Positions 10,441-21,452 of a DNA stretch of 45,000 bases are shown piece by piece; positions within the stretch are counted from its first letter, which is position 1, and each line of letters opens with the position of its first letter. The notes below the pieces were generated by a model that was not told the origin of the DNA, did no database searches, and saw nothing but the letters and a program-made list of their open reading frames with translations. Made by a program: the position numbers and the translations under genes. This stretch comes from Balamuthia mandrillaris (lineage: Eukaryota > Discosea > Longamoebia > Balamuthiidae). The stretch covers positions 162,501 through 207,500 of the forward strand of contig JAVKOQ010000011.1 in assembly GCA_031835245.1 (NCBI GenBank). The letters are read 5' to 3'.

Positions 10441-11299
10441 CTTGTTCTTGTTCTTGTTCTTGTTCTTGTTCTTGTTCTTCTTCTTCTTCTTGTTCTTCTT
10501 CTTCTTTCTCTTCTTCTTCTTCTTCCTCTTTCGTCTTCTTCTTCTTCTTCTTCTTCTTCTTCTTGTTCTTGTTCTTCTTCTTCTTCTTCTTCTTCTTCTT
10601 CTTCTTCTTCTTTTCTTCTTCTTCTTCTTCTTCTTCTTCTTCTTCCTCTTTCGTCTTCTGCTTCTCTATCTCACGTTAAGCTTGCAAACAAGGACTTTGC
10701 TTTGGGATTCTTTCTTCTTTGTTCATCTTCACCTCCTGCTTTTCTTCTTCTTCTTCTTCTTCTTCTTGTTTGTTGTTGTTGTGTTCTTCTGCTTCTGCTT
10801 CTGCTTCTTTCTTCTTCGTTCGCCGTTTCTTCATTCTTTGCTTCTTCTCGATCATGTCTCTCTTTCTTCTTTCCTTTCTTCTCATTGTTATGCTATTGTC
10901 GTGCTTTTGCAAAACAAAGGTTTGGTGGATGAAGGAGAGTCCATAGAAGAATGTGCGTTGAGAGAGCTCGTCGAAGAGACAGGGTACTTCGGAGAAGTGC
11001 AGCACGTGGCCCCCATAACAGTGTTAGAGCCCGGACTTACGAACGCCAACACGCGATTGGTCCATGTTACCATAGACGGAGATAGAGCGGAGAATGACCG
11101 ACCGATAGCTAAGCTTGAGGAGGACGAATTCATCGAAACGATGTTGGTCCCTTTGGACAATCTGCTGGCAACTTTGCAAGGCATGAGGGAGGAGAAAGGT
11201 GAGGGAAGAGAAGAAGGAGCAAAGACGACCATTGATTGTAAAGTCTACAGCTTTGCGTTGGGAATGGCTTTTGCTGGTAAGTTTTGCGATGGCAATTGA
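10025..11299 (+). CDS. NUDT5: ADP-ribose/nucleoside-diphosphate-sugar Nudix hydrolase, NUDT5-like
   Basis: Exons 10025-10205, 10272-10379 and 10920-11299 (both introns phase 1), 222 residues. A second in-frame ATG at 10061 is an equally good start. The protein follows human NUDT5 closely: GRWLQLKELTYVDAKG, TTRKGE, LLLIKQFRPP, CIEFPAG, then GLVDEGESIEECALRE with LVEETGY, which satisfies the Nudix box Gx5Ex7RExxEExG. PGLTNANTRLVHVTIDGD and VYSFALGMA follow. The family hydrolyses ADP-ribose and related compounds to AMP and ribose-5-phosphate with Mg2+; it is cytosolic or nuclear. The 3' end is ambiguous: GTAAGT at 11277 could splice to 11360, ending the protein as ELPV with stop at 11373. AATAAA at 11397-11402 serves either ending. 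Intron 2 (540 bp) is a stop-free trinucleotide-repeat block. Confidence 0.88.
10381..10676 (+). repeat. TTG/TTC/TTCTTG repeat block filling Nudix intron 2
   Basis: About 20 TTG triplets are followed by TTCTTG hexamers and long TTC runs, all pyrimidine-rich on the sense strand. A second, shorter block lies at 10741-10811. The repeats lie wholly within intron 2 of the Nudix gene. Confidence 0.9.
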
Positions 11300-11577
11300 A
11301 TGAATGAATGCTCACTATTCTCTGGCTGCTTATCACTCGCTCTCATTATTTTTTTGAAGAGCTGCCCGTCTAAAGTGGCTATATTAATGAAGGGGTAATA
11401 AAGGTACTTATTAAACGAGTTCTCCTTTTTTTAAAACTTTTTCTCTTTTCTGGACTCGCTGCAATGATTAACCTGTTAAAAAGAGAATATTATGAGCTGC
11501 AGCGAGTATAGGAGCAAAGAGAGAGAGAGGGCGGGAGCACCTCTCGCACGCACGGGGATAGAGGGCAAGAAAAAAAA
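11300..11577 (+). other. Intergenic spacer, Nudix gene to RasGAP gene
   Basis: It contains the possible last Nudix exon (11360-11373), a poly(A) signal at 11397-11402 and a GA-rich run (11517-11530) just upstream of the RasGAP start. No separate gene is seen. Confidence 0.5.
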
Positions 11578-14176
11578 ATGGCAAAAAGTAGTTTGAACCA
11601 CGACAAAAGGCATGAAATATGGAAACAGGTTCGTTTCTTTCGCTTCTTCCTTGTCTTTCTTTTCTTCCTTCCTCTTTGTGCTGTGTGTCGAACACGGGGT
11701 TTTTTTTTTTCAAACGTTTCTCACTCTCTTCCTCTGTTCTCTTCCCTGTCCTCCTCTATAACCCCAATATAGAGGCTTTTGGATCCCGAGTTTCAACTCT
11801 TATCCACCGTCTATCGCCACCGCCTGGGCAAGGAGGCCGAGGAACTGGCCACCCACCTCTTCCGCTTCTTCCGGGCCCACCGCAAAGACAAGCAGCTCAT
11901 GGTTTGGGTGACGAAGGAGGAGGTTCGCACCTCCACCTCGGCCGGAGTCATCTTTCGGGAGCAAGGCGTGTTGACCAAGCTGTTGAACATGAATTGTTTC
12001 AACGAGGAGGGCCGAAAGTTTCTGAGGCAGACGGTCGTTCCTTTGGTGGAGGACTTGATAAGAGAAGGACAGTCGCTGGAGGTAAGAAGTTCTCCTCTTC
12101 TCTGCATTCATGTTGTTTCTCAAACCGAACACACAAACGAACAAATAAACAGATCGATCCACAAAAAGCAGGACCCGAAGAAGACGTCAAGAAGAACGAA
12201 GAAACATTGTTGAGCAAGAGCAGAGTGTTTTTGAAGACTCTTTATGTTTCTGTTCATTTGCTCCCAGAGTAACACTTCTTCTCTTCTTCCTCCTTTCCTT
12301 CTCTTCAGTTCACCATTCTCTTCTCCTCGTTTTTTTTCTTCCATTCGCTTTCTCACTTTATGTATCAACAAGAAACTTGGGTGTTGTTATGAAAGAACTG
12401 CAAGAAGCAGTGGGCAAACGTTTTCCTGAACTACGTGCCACCATCGTTCCTTCCATCCTCTTTCTTCGGTTCATCTGTCCTGCTCTCGTCTCTCCACAAC
12501 GTTTCGGCCTCGTTCCAGGTTTGTTGTTTTTGACTCTCTCTCACTCTCTCTTCCTTCCCTCTGCTTCCATTCCTTTTCTCTTAAGAATGTTATCTTAACT
12601 TTTTGTGTCATAAACTTTACAAACAAGAACAACCAAACGGACGGGTAGCTCGTGCTTTGATACTTATATCAAAACTACTAACGAATGTGGCGAATGGCGT
12701 CATTCTCGGCTCTGGCAAGGAGTCCTTCACCAGCTGCTTCGACCCTTTTGTTCGACAGAATCAAGACGACATTCGCGCCTTTGCTCAAGCAATTGTTCGC
12801 AAGGCGGAGGAAAGCCAGTCGAAGCGCTCCGCTGCTTCATTCTCTTCGTCCTCTTCCCTTGCTTCCGTTCAAGCAAACAACAACGAGAAAGAAAAAGACA
12901 AGAAAGAGGACGAAGTGGAGGATGAGGTGGACGAAGAAACGAAAAGGGAACAAGAGGAGGCGTTGACGGCATTGTTGGATTATCTTGCAAGTTGTGTGGA
13001 TAGGAGCGATGCTTCTGATGATTTATTGCCGGATGACTTGACTCTTTCTGTTAGGGTGAGCCATCTCGCTTCTTTCTTGTCTTCTTTTCTCTCCTTCTGG
13101 TTGTTTTCCTTACCAAACGTTTATTTGTTCTAAACTATGGCTTCTTCATTTACCAGAGTTGTTCCGAGCAACTAAGAAAGATGCAAGAGGCCTCCAAAGA
13201 CAACAACTGGAAACTGTTGAAGAAACGCAAGAAGTCAGGAGTTTGTTGTTACATCCGCAAGAAAGCATCACCCGAGTCATCATCAGACCATCATCCAGAC
13301 GAAATCTTTGTAAAAGCAACCGGAACGGTTCCAACTTCTCTCAAAGCTCTTCACAACTTTCTTCTTCTCAACAATTCTCGTCCCACAACCAACAACGAAC
13401 AACATGATGCAAACGACTCCTCTTCTCCTTTTTCTTCACCGCATAAAGCTCGAAGTTCTCCTTCTCTGCACATAACAACAGATGAAAAAGAAGAAACCAA
13501 AGAGTTTTACTTTCCTCTCGTTCCTATACAAGAGTTTGAACCTTTAGATGCGTATAGAAGAGACTATCGGTTAGCTCTCTCTTTGCCTGTTGTTCCCTCC
13601 TCATCAACGATGAAAGCCAGAGATTTTTGTACGACTCGTTATTCGTTTGTGGATCAGCAGCAGCAGCAACAAGAACAAAGCAAAGCTTATTGTTGCTTCT
13701 TCAGCACTTATAGAAAAGATTGTCCGCGTTCGCTTGAGCATTATGTTCGAGGCCAGTTGTTTCGTATGTTTCTCCCTTTTCCATTTCATACTTCTATATC
13801 TTTCTTCTTTCTTCTACCCTCTTCTTTCTGCTTTTTATATCTTCTCTTGTGTTAACTTCTCTTCTTATTCTCTCTTTATGTTTCTCCTCCAGCATCAGGG
13901 CACATCATTGAAGAAATGAAGAAAGACGAAACCAAGGAATGTACATTGACTTATCTATTACACATCAAAACGCTTCATCTCCAACAACACAACAAAAACG
14001 AGCAACCACCGCAACCCCAAGAAAGCAACAACATCGACTCTCTTCGCGATCTTTTAGCGATGGAGTGTGGAAAGATGCTAGAAGCAGTTGTATTCTATTG
14101 GCGAGGCAAGAGAGACGTCTCCCGAAAACGATCCATCAACTTTGTTTTTCATCCGATGAAAAGCAACAACAAAACG

Positions 14177-14210
<34 letters not shown>

Positions 14211-15097
14211 CAAAAGAAACGGCATCAACCTCAACCACAAACGAAAAGAAAGAAGCAAAGGTGACCATATTAACTACAACAACGGAGACACAAGACAAAC
14301 CGAACCGACGACAACGGTCCTCATCGGGCTCAACTCTCCTTCCCACTCCAGCCTTTGTTCAAGCGCGAAGACCCTCGTCTCCTTCTTCGTATTCATCGTC
14401 CTCTTCTCCCACTTCTTCTTCTTCGTTCTTGTCTTCTGAAGCTGTAACGAGAAAAGGAATTGTGGCAGTTGGGAAGATACGTCGTTCCAAGGCACGCAAA
14501 GGAGAGATCCAAGACGCTCTCGAGAAAGAAAGTTGGAAAGTTGGAAGCCTCAAAGAAGAGCAAGAAGAAGGAGAAGGAATAGAAGAAGGAGAAGAAAGCG
14601 ATTCCTCCTCCTCAGCCAATGAAAATGAGGAAGAGAAGGGGAAGGAGGATGAGGAAGAGGAAAGCAGAAAGAAAAGAGCAAAAGAATGGAGAATTGGAGG
14701 AGAGTTTCGGCATTACCACTCACCAAAGCACTTGCAACACGTCGTTCGACCGGGCCATTCCGCTTCTCTTCCCACTGAACGAAGAAGCAAAACTTTGGAA
14801 GAGGAGCGCGATGAGGCAGAGAAGGAGAGAAAGTACAGGACAAAGAAAAAGCTGACACGAAGCCGATCGTTTGATAACTTAACAAACTATTTCGAAGAAA
14901 CGACAAGCGGAGAAGCAGGAGAGATGAGCGAAGGAGAAATGGAGAGACTGAAACTCTCGGGAATCGGCAGCAAAAATGTGTATCGAGGAGGAGTGATGGT
15001 GGTGGCAACGCCGAGAAGAGACAGAACCACTGTGGCCAGCTTGATCACCGCGTTTGAGCAACATAGCCATCAGGACAGGAAGAAGGCCGTCTTATAG
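11578..15097 (+). CDS. RasGAP-START domain protein
   Basis: Seven exons: 11578-11628, 11773-12081, 12153-12268, 12373-12518, 12628-13055, 13157-13763 and 13893-15097. Phases agree throughout, giving 953 residues. The RasGAP domain covers about residues 20-265: SAGVIFREQGVLTK places the arginine finger at R79, LLPENLGVVMKELQEAV bridges intron 3, and FLRFICPALVSP (189-200) is the family signature, followed by ALILISKLLTNVANG. RasGAPs switch off Ras-type GTPases. Residues about 365-640 resemble a START lipid-transfer domain: NNWKLLKKRKKSGVCCYIRK, MKARDFCTTRYSF, SGHIIEEMKKDE, TYLLHIKTL. START domains bind sterols, ceramide or phospholipids. The 300-residue tail is Ser/Glu/Arg-rich. The combination suggests lipid-tuned Ras inactivation at membranes (inference). 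The START call is weaker than the RasGAP call because Ser/Asn-rich inserts break it up. The 17-residue first exon is the least certain part. Confidence 0.85.
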
Positions 15098-15297
15098 CTT
15101 TATTGCGCTTGTATGTTATTTGTAGAAAGTATTTCTGTTTCTCTCTGTTTTTCTCTTCTCATTCTCTTCATAGTTCTCTTCATCATTCCTCTTCCTCTCC
15201 TCTTCTTTTTGTCGTTCTTCTCTGTGTCTCCTTCCATTTTATCGTTATTTTTCTTTTTGCTATATATACTTTTATAGCAATTAAAGAAAGAAAGAAA
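15098..15297 (+). other. Intergenic spacer with TATA-like element
   Basis: Pyrimidine-rich gap between the RasGAP gene and the GT61-like gene. It ends in a TATATATA element and an AAAG-rich leader. No coding segment. Confidence 0.5.
15261..15268 (+). promoter_or_regulatory. TATA-like element upstream of GT61-like gene
   Basis: TATATATA about 30 bp before the proposed ATG at 15298. If used, the 5' UTR would be very short. Sequence match only. Confidence 0.35.
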
Positions 15298-17503
15298 ATG
15301 TCTCTTCGACCAAGTGCATCGCTGTTACCAACGCTGAGTGGTACGCGCTGTTTCTTGCCTTCTCTTCTTCTGTGTGGAAGCATTCACTTTCGTTAACTTT
15401 GAAACAGCAAGGAGAGAAAGTTTTCCAATAACCACAAACCGGAGAAGAAAACGACCACAGCTTCGACGGCTGATCTTTCTTCTAACGCTCGGTCTCGTTC
15501 TCTTTCAACTGCTGGTCTGTTTCTGGTTCTTCGCTATAGTGGAGGATGGCCAAGAAGAGCAGCAACAAGAAAAGGCTCCCCAAGTCGGGGAAGCAACAAC
15601 TACAACAGCAACAGCACAAAAAGAAGAGGAGGACCCAATGTTGAAGAAAGAACAAGAGTTGAGAAGGATGCGAGAAGTTCTTACCATACGAAGGAAGCGG
15701 GCAAAGCTGAGGGAGGGAGGAGAGCGGAACCACAACGAGATGCTGCTTCCGTTTGCAGGGAAGGAGGAGGAGGATAAAGTGGAATGGGACTCAGCGCTGT
15801 GGAGAGAGGATGAGCTTCGCCTGGAGAGGCCTGGAAAGTACGCTTTGCCATCCAAAGTCTCTGCGATGTGTTCGGTACGTCCTGCTTCCCACCGTTGTTT
15901 TCTTTCATTCCTCCCCGTTGCTCTCCTTGAAACTCCTCTTATCGCAACACCAAGCAGAAGGCGATGCCGGAAAGCAGCTCCGTCTGCCAACGCGGCAAGC
16001 GGAGTCAACTGGCCAAAGACCAGAACGACTTTCAGCCTCTGAGCATCGCCGAGGCCAAAGAGTTCTCCTACGCCCCCTTCCTGCTCGACGTGCCCTCCTT
16101 TCTTCATCCCCACCACCGACAATATTGGCTCGAGCTCCCCGATGTTCAACAGCTCATTCGCCACTCTTCCTCCTGTCCCTCCTCCATCTGCCATCTTCTA
16201 ACAACACCAGAAGCAGAAGGGGATAGAGAAGAAGGAGAGGAGAAAGATTCTGCGTTCCTTCTCACGTTTGATCCAAACTCTTACAGGAAGATAGCGTTTT
16301 GGGGCCAGAACTACACGAGAGGGGAAGTAACTGTCGTCAAGAACGGCGTTTGGAGACAGGACAGACCGAAGCTGCGTTGGAAGTCAGCCGATCTGTGCGA
16401 CTGGAACGCGGACTGGCGGTGGATCGTTCCTTCTACGGAAGAGGAAGGAAAAGAACACAAGAAGAGAGTTGCGATAAAGAGAAAGGAAAAGCACGTGAAT
16501 AGGTTGATACTGACGGCGACACCGGAGTCGTGGAGCTTTCAGCATTGGTTGGATGGACTGTTTCCAAAGCTGATTCAGGCTTGGCCTTGGTTTCGTGATG
16601 GCACTGTACGCCGTTATCTCTCTTCTCCTTTCCTTCTGTTCCTTTGCTTCTTCTTTTCTTTTCTGTTCTTGTCTTCTAAGCGGAACATCAACACAGTGGG
16701 ATGTGTTAGGAGAAGGAAGAATGCAACCTACAACACAAAAGCTATGGGACACGATCGGTCTCCACGTTCCGCCTTCAACCGCTGCCGCAAACTACGACAG
16801 CATCTTACAAGAACAGCAAACTGTTATATTGGTGGAAGACGCAACAACAATCTTCACCGCCAACGAGATGCTTTTTCCTTGTGTGGCGCCTGTTTATCAT
16901 CCTTATCTCTGGCATCGAATGCAACACGAGTTACTCGTTTCTCATCAATATGAAGCAGAAGAGAAGGGAGAGGAAGAAGATGAAGGAGAAGGAGAACGTA
17001 ACGTCGTTCTTTATATGTCTCGTGGAAGCGAAGAGGACGATGAAGAAGAGAAGGGAGAAGAGGAAGTGGAAAGAAAACGAACTTTGAAGAAGATGACACG
17101 GAACAAAGAACGAACGATCAGCAACGAGAAAGAACTTCTTCAATCCATCCAACAAGCTCTTCTCGATCGCAACCTCTCCGAACAACTCGTTCTCTTTGAC
17201 GACTTGTTCTCCTCTTTGTCTTCGTCTTCTCTTTCAAAGCTTCACAACTTTCTTCAAAAGAGAGTGAAAGCTCTGATAGGACCTCATGGAGGAGCGTTCT
17301 ATAACATGCGATTCTGTCGAAGAGGAACGTTCATTGTCGAGTTGTTACCGAAGTCCCGTCCGGTATTAACGTTTTGGTGGGAGGCTCGCTTAGGGGGTCA
17401 TCGTTACTGGCTTCTGCCGGTTGAAAGCGATAAAGAAAAGGGTCATCAGATGAAAGCGAATGTTTCGGATATTTATCAGTTGATTCGTTATCATTTGTTC
17501 TGA
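15298..17503 (+). CDS. Type II membrane glycosyltransferase, GT61/DUF563-like
   Basis: Exons 15298-15340, 15408-15874, 15958-16605 and 16697-17503 (phases 1, 0, 0), 654 residues. A basic cytosolic stub (RRRKRPQLRR) precedes a single signal-anchor helix at about 34-56 (LIFLLTLGLVLFQLL), typical of Golgi type II glycosyltransferases. A Glu-rich stem follows. The lumenal domain includes TATPESWSFQHWLDGLFPKL, WDTIGLHVPP, and near the C-terminus LIGPHGGAFYNMRF with GTFIVELLP. The last two match the pHGA...N...vvEl motif of GT61 (EOGT and plant xylosyl/arabinosyltransferases). It probably transfers a sugar from a nucleotide donor to protein or glycan; donor and acceptor are unknown. Acidic inserts near residues 485-540 break the catalytic domain. 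Exon 3 starts at a CAAGCAGAAG run offering three in-frame acceptors. Confidence 0.83.
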
Positions 17504-17504
17504 G

Positions 17505-17510
17505 AATAAA
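17505..17510 (+). terminator. Putative poly(A) signal of GT61-like gene
   Basis: AATAAA one base after the TGA stop. It lies in the 26-bp gap before the stop codon of the convergent GTPase gene, so the two transcripts should overlap antisense. Confidence 0.45.
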
Positions 17511-17529
17511 TAAAAAGAAGAAAGAAGCT

Positions 17530-19453
17530 TTACGTGTTGTTGGTGATGTTGGTTTGAGAAGAAGATAGCGAAGAGGAGGAAGAAGTGGTGAAGAAGATAG
17601 GAGAAGGAAAGTCTCTTCCAGGAGAAGGAGGAGCAGAAGTATTTCTGTCACCGTTTGTTGGGGTAAGAGAAGAGGACGAAGACGTGGAAGGAGAAGAATG
17701 AAATTCGTCTTCCACTTTTGTTTTTGCGTTTGAAGAAAAAGAAGATGAAGAAGGAAGAGAATGGTGAAAAGTGGTTTTAAGTGTAAAGTCATCGTCTTCC
17801 TCTTCATTATCGCTTCCATTTTTGGAAGCAGCGGAAGAAGAGGAGATGGAGGAGAAGGAAGAGAAGGAACTAGTGAAGCCACCACTTTCATGGCCGCTGT
17901 TACTGTGGTTGTGGTGGTTGTGACTCGGAGGAGAGAGAAAACTGTTGAGAAACTCAGAAGTTGGTAATGCTGTCGCCTATATAGGTTCGGTTATATAAAG
18001 TGTGTTAATACTAAACAAAGAAACAAGAAAAAGAAAATAACAACCTTTGCAGCGTTTCTAAATCCAAAGCCCATTCTCGTTCTCCTCCTACTTGTTGTTG
18101 TTGATGCACTTGCTGTTTTCACGTTTGTCGAATTTTTCTTGTTGACAACATTGTCACTCAAGCGACGTCCTATTTTGTCTGTATGATTGTGAAGATCGTA
18201 AAACGCATATGCACTAGTTGATGTTGGTGACGATAAAACTGTGCCTTCTTCATTGTTTTCTTCTCCTTTTTTTGCTTCCACTACACTTCGTTCTTTATCG
18301 CTCGAAGCATTTCTTTGTTTTCTATCGTCAACCTCATTTTCTGTTGATGATATCTTTTCATTTTTGCTTTTCTTGTCTTCGCGATCAGGAAGTATTTGTT
18401 GTTGTTTGTCATCATCCAAGTCGTCGATGAAAGGAATAGAAGAAAGAAGAAAAGAAGAAGAGAGTTGAAGTTGTTGTGAGTTGGAACTTAGATGAGAGTG
18501 AGAGCGAAGCCGAATCTTTCTTTGTTCCGTTTTGCTCACGTTAGTTTCTTCCTCTACGTCTGTTTCTTCTTTTTCTTCTTCTTCTTCGTAAGATTCTTCT
18601 TCGTCATATTCAGTATCAGCTTCATCCGAATCAGTTGCTTCAAAAATATAAGAGGAAGAAGAAGTAAAGTTGCGTGAAGCCTCTTTCTTTCTTCTATGTC
18701 TTCTTCGTTGTTCGTTCTTTCGTTGTTGTACCAGATGCATTATTTCTTTCTCCAAAACAGTGTTTGGAAATGGACTTGATTGGGTTCGTTTCCTCCTGCG
18801 TCTTCTGCTTCTCCTTATCTTAGGTTCTAATCTTTTGTCCCCATCATCTCCTTCTTCTGTTCGTTTCTCTTCTCCACCTCGTTTGGCTTTGTCGATATTG
18901 TTCTGCATGGTGAATGAGCCTATAACGGCCATTTCTGAGATGTTCTCCAAAAGACGTTCCCATTTGGCCATATTTTTGGATAACACCACTTTAATCTGTT
19001 CAAGAGCTATACTCGCTTTCTTTGCTTTTCTGTTTTATAGAGAAAAGAAAGCAACAAGTATAAGCAAAGCAGACATTGAAAAAAACATAAAATACAACAT
19101 ATTAAAAGTGAGAGAAGAAGAAGAAGAAGAAGATGAAGATGAAGAAGAAGAAGAAGAAGAAGAAGAAGAACAAGAACAAGAACAACAAGAAACCTAGGAA
19201 CACAAAGAGCAGTGGCAATGAGCATGAGGCGATTGCAGAGGTCAGAGTATTCGTTCATGCACTGTTGACAAAGCGAAGGCATATCTACACGCAAGTTATC
19301 TCTTTGCAGCAACAAATGGTGTCGGCTTAACTCTTTCAAATCTTTCTCGAGCTTGTTGTAAAACTCCTCTGCCATAATCTTTTTGAGATAAGAGGTAAGA
19401 AAAAATGAACAAAAGGTACGTCATGTCAAGGGAAAAGGAAAGAGAGAGCGAGG

Positions 19454-19501
<48 letters not shown>

Positions 19502-21416
19502 TGACCTGTATTTTGGAAACAGGATTGCGGGAAGTTGTAGGGTGAAGAGGAGAAGAAACTTCGTTCTCGATGGATAGTCTAGCTTCCATCTTTCCATTCT
19601 CCTTATTTTCGTCGGCAGAATATTCAGAATTGGTGATAGCTAGTATCGGAGGAGTAACGTCGAAAGAAGAAGAAACAGAAGACGGGGAAGAAGCAGCTGA
19701 AGAAACGGCTGAAGAGGATGATGAAGAAACAGGAGAAAAGGAAGTGGTTGGAAGCTCGGGAGTAGAAGCGGAATGTGGTCGGCTCATCATTTGATGACGA
19801 CGATAAGCCAATAGAGACGCAGATGAAGAGGATGATGAAGAATGCCGAACAGAAGAAGGCAGAGAAGATGTGTTGTGGAGAGGCATAATTTTGTTGTGGT
19901 AAGCACGATGTTTCGCGTTAGTGGTGGCCATTATTTTCGATTGTTTGATGTTGTAATGTCGACCAGCTCGCTTCGTTCGTTTCTGTTCTTGTAGTTGTTT
20001 TTGAGCGTTGCGTTGGTGAAGAATCTCGCCAACTAAACCGTCTATTGCTTCTTTCACACCTTGTCCTATGTTTTTTAAAAAATGAATTACGAAACGCTCT
20101 GCTGTAATGAAAGTAGAAAGAAACATAATAACGAAAAAAAAAGGAAAATAAGGATGAAGCATGAATGAAGGTTAAATACAAACCAGAACGAGCGCTAGTA
20201 TAGTACCAAAGCGTATAACCGCATCTACGACAATACTTCGATAATATAAAATGAGTACAAGAAGAAAAAAAAGAAAGAGGAAGAAGAAGAGAGAGAAGAA
20301 GAAGGTGGAGAAGAAGAAGAAGGTGGAGAAGAAGAAGAAGATGGAGAAGAAGAACAAGAACAAGAAGTAGTAGTAGAAGTAGAAGAAAAGAGGAAGAAGA
20401 AGAAGCAAAAGAAGAAGCAAGTAAAATAAGAGTACACTTGAAAGATGGTCGTCTTTAATAAGGGACCGCCCTTTGTCAACTTGGTTCGCCAATAGAGCCA
20501 TCGGTAACTCGAACGTACGTCTCTGGCCTAACGCTTTCACCGTTACTCCCAACCACTGATCCACCGCCTTATGAAAGGTGTTTTTGTAAATTGATAATAA
20601 AGAAAACAAAGAATAACGGAAAGAATAGAAAGAGAGAAAGAAGGAAAGATGGAAGGAAAGAAGCGATAAGAAGCGATAAGAAAAGCAAAAATGAGAGAAT
20701 CGAGAATTGAAATGAGAGAGAGAGAGAGAAAGAGAGAGGTTACAGTGAGGTTACGGCTTTGAGCATCCGATTTAGTACAATCAAAGACCATAAGAATGCC
20801 GGCCACGTCCTTGAAAAAGTTGCTGTGGAGCTGTCCATTCACCTTTTCGTTTTGTCGCAAAAGGTTAACACAAGAGACAAAAGAAAAACGGAATGGAAAC
20901 AAAGAGAGAAAGGAAAGGGAAAAAAACAAACCTCAGCGTGAGAGATGTCCCAAAACTGGAGATGAACTTGAGAAGGTAGACCAGGATACTTCTCTTGTCG
21001 GAGTACTTTGACCGTCAGGTCCATCCCTTTTTGATATCAAGCATGATGATGCGTAGGGCGAGGGAGGAGAGGGAGAGAGGAAGAAGAGGGAGAGAGAGAG
21101 AGAGAGAGAGGAAGAAGAAGAATAGGTGAGTTTAAAGCGTAAGAGAGAGGAGATGAGAGAAGAGAGAGAACTGAGAGGACAGAGGAAGAGAGAGAGAGAA
21201 GGAGAGAAAGAGTGAAGGAGTGAGTGAGAGAGAAAGAGCGAGAGGAGCAAAGCGCGAGAAAAGAGAGTAGAGAAGAAAGAACGAAAACCAATAGTAGGGT
21301 CGGAGTGTTTCGTGAAAAGGTCGTAGCAGTAACGCCGCACAACGGACGTCTTTCCTACATTGGGTCCTCCGACAACCTATTTTTTTTTTTTTTGTAAACA
21401 TTCCATCAGATCAATG

Positions 21417-21452
<36 letters not shown>

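Noticed and set aside
10025-11299. A continuous 424-residue open frame with poly-Leu/Phe core
   Set aside because: The Leu/Phe stretch is intron 2 of the Nudix gene; splicing at 10379/10920 gives unbroken NUDT5-like homology.
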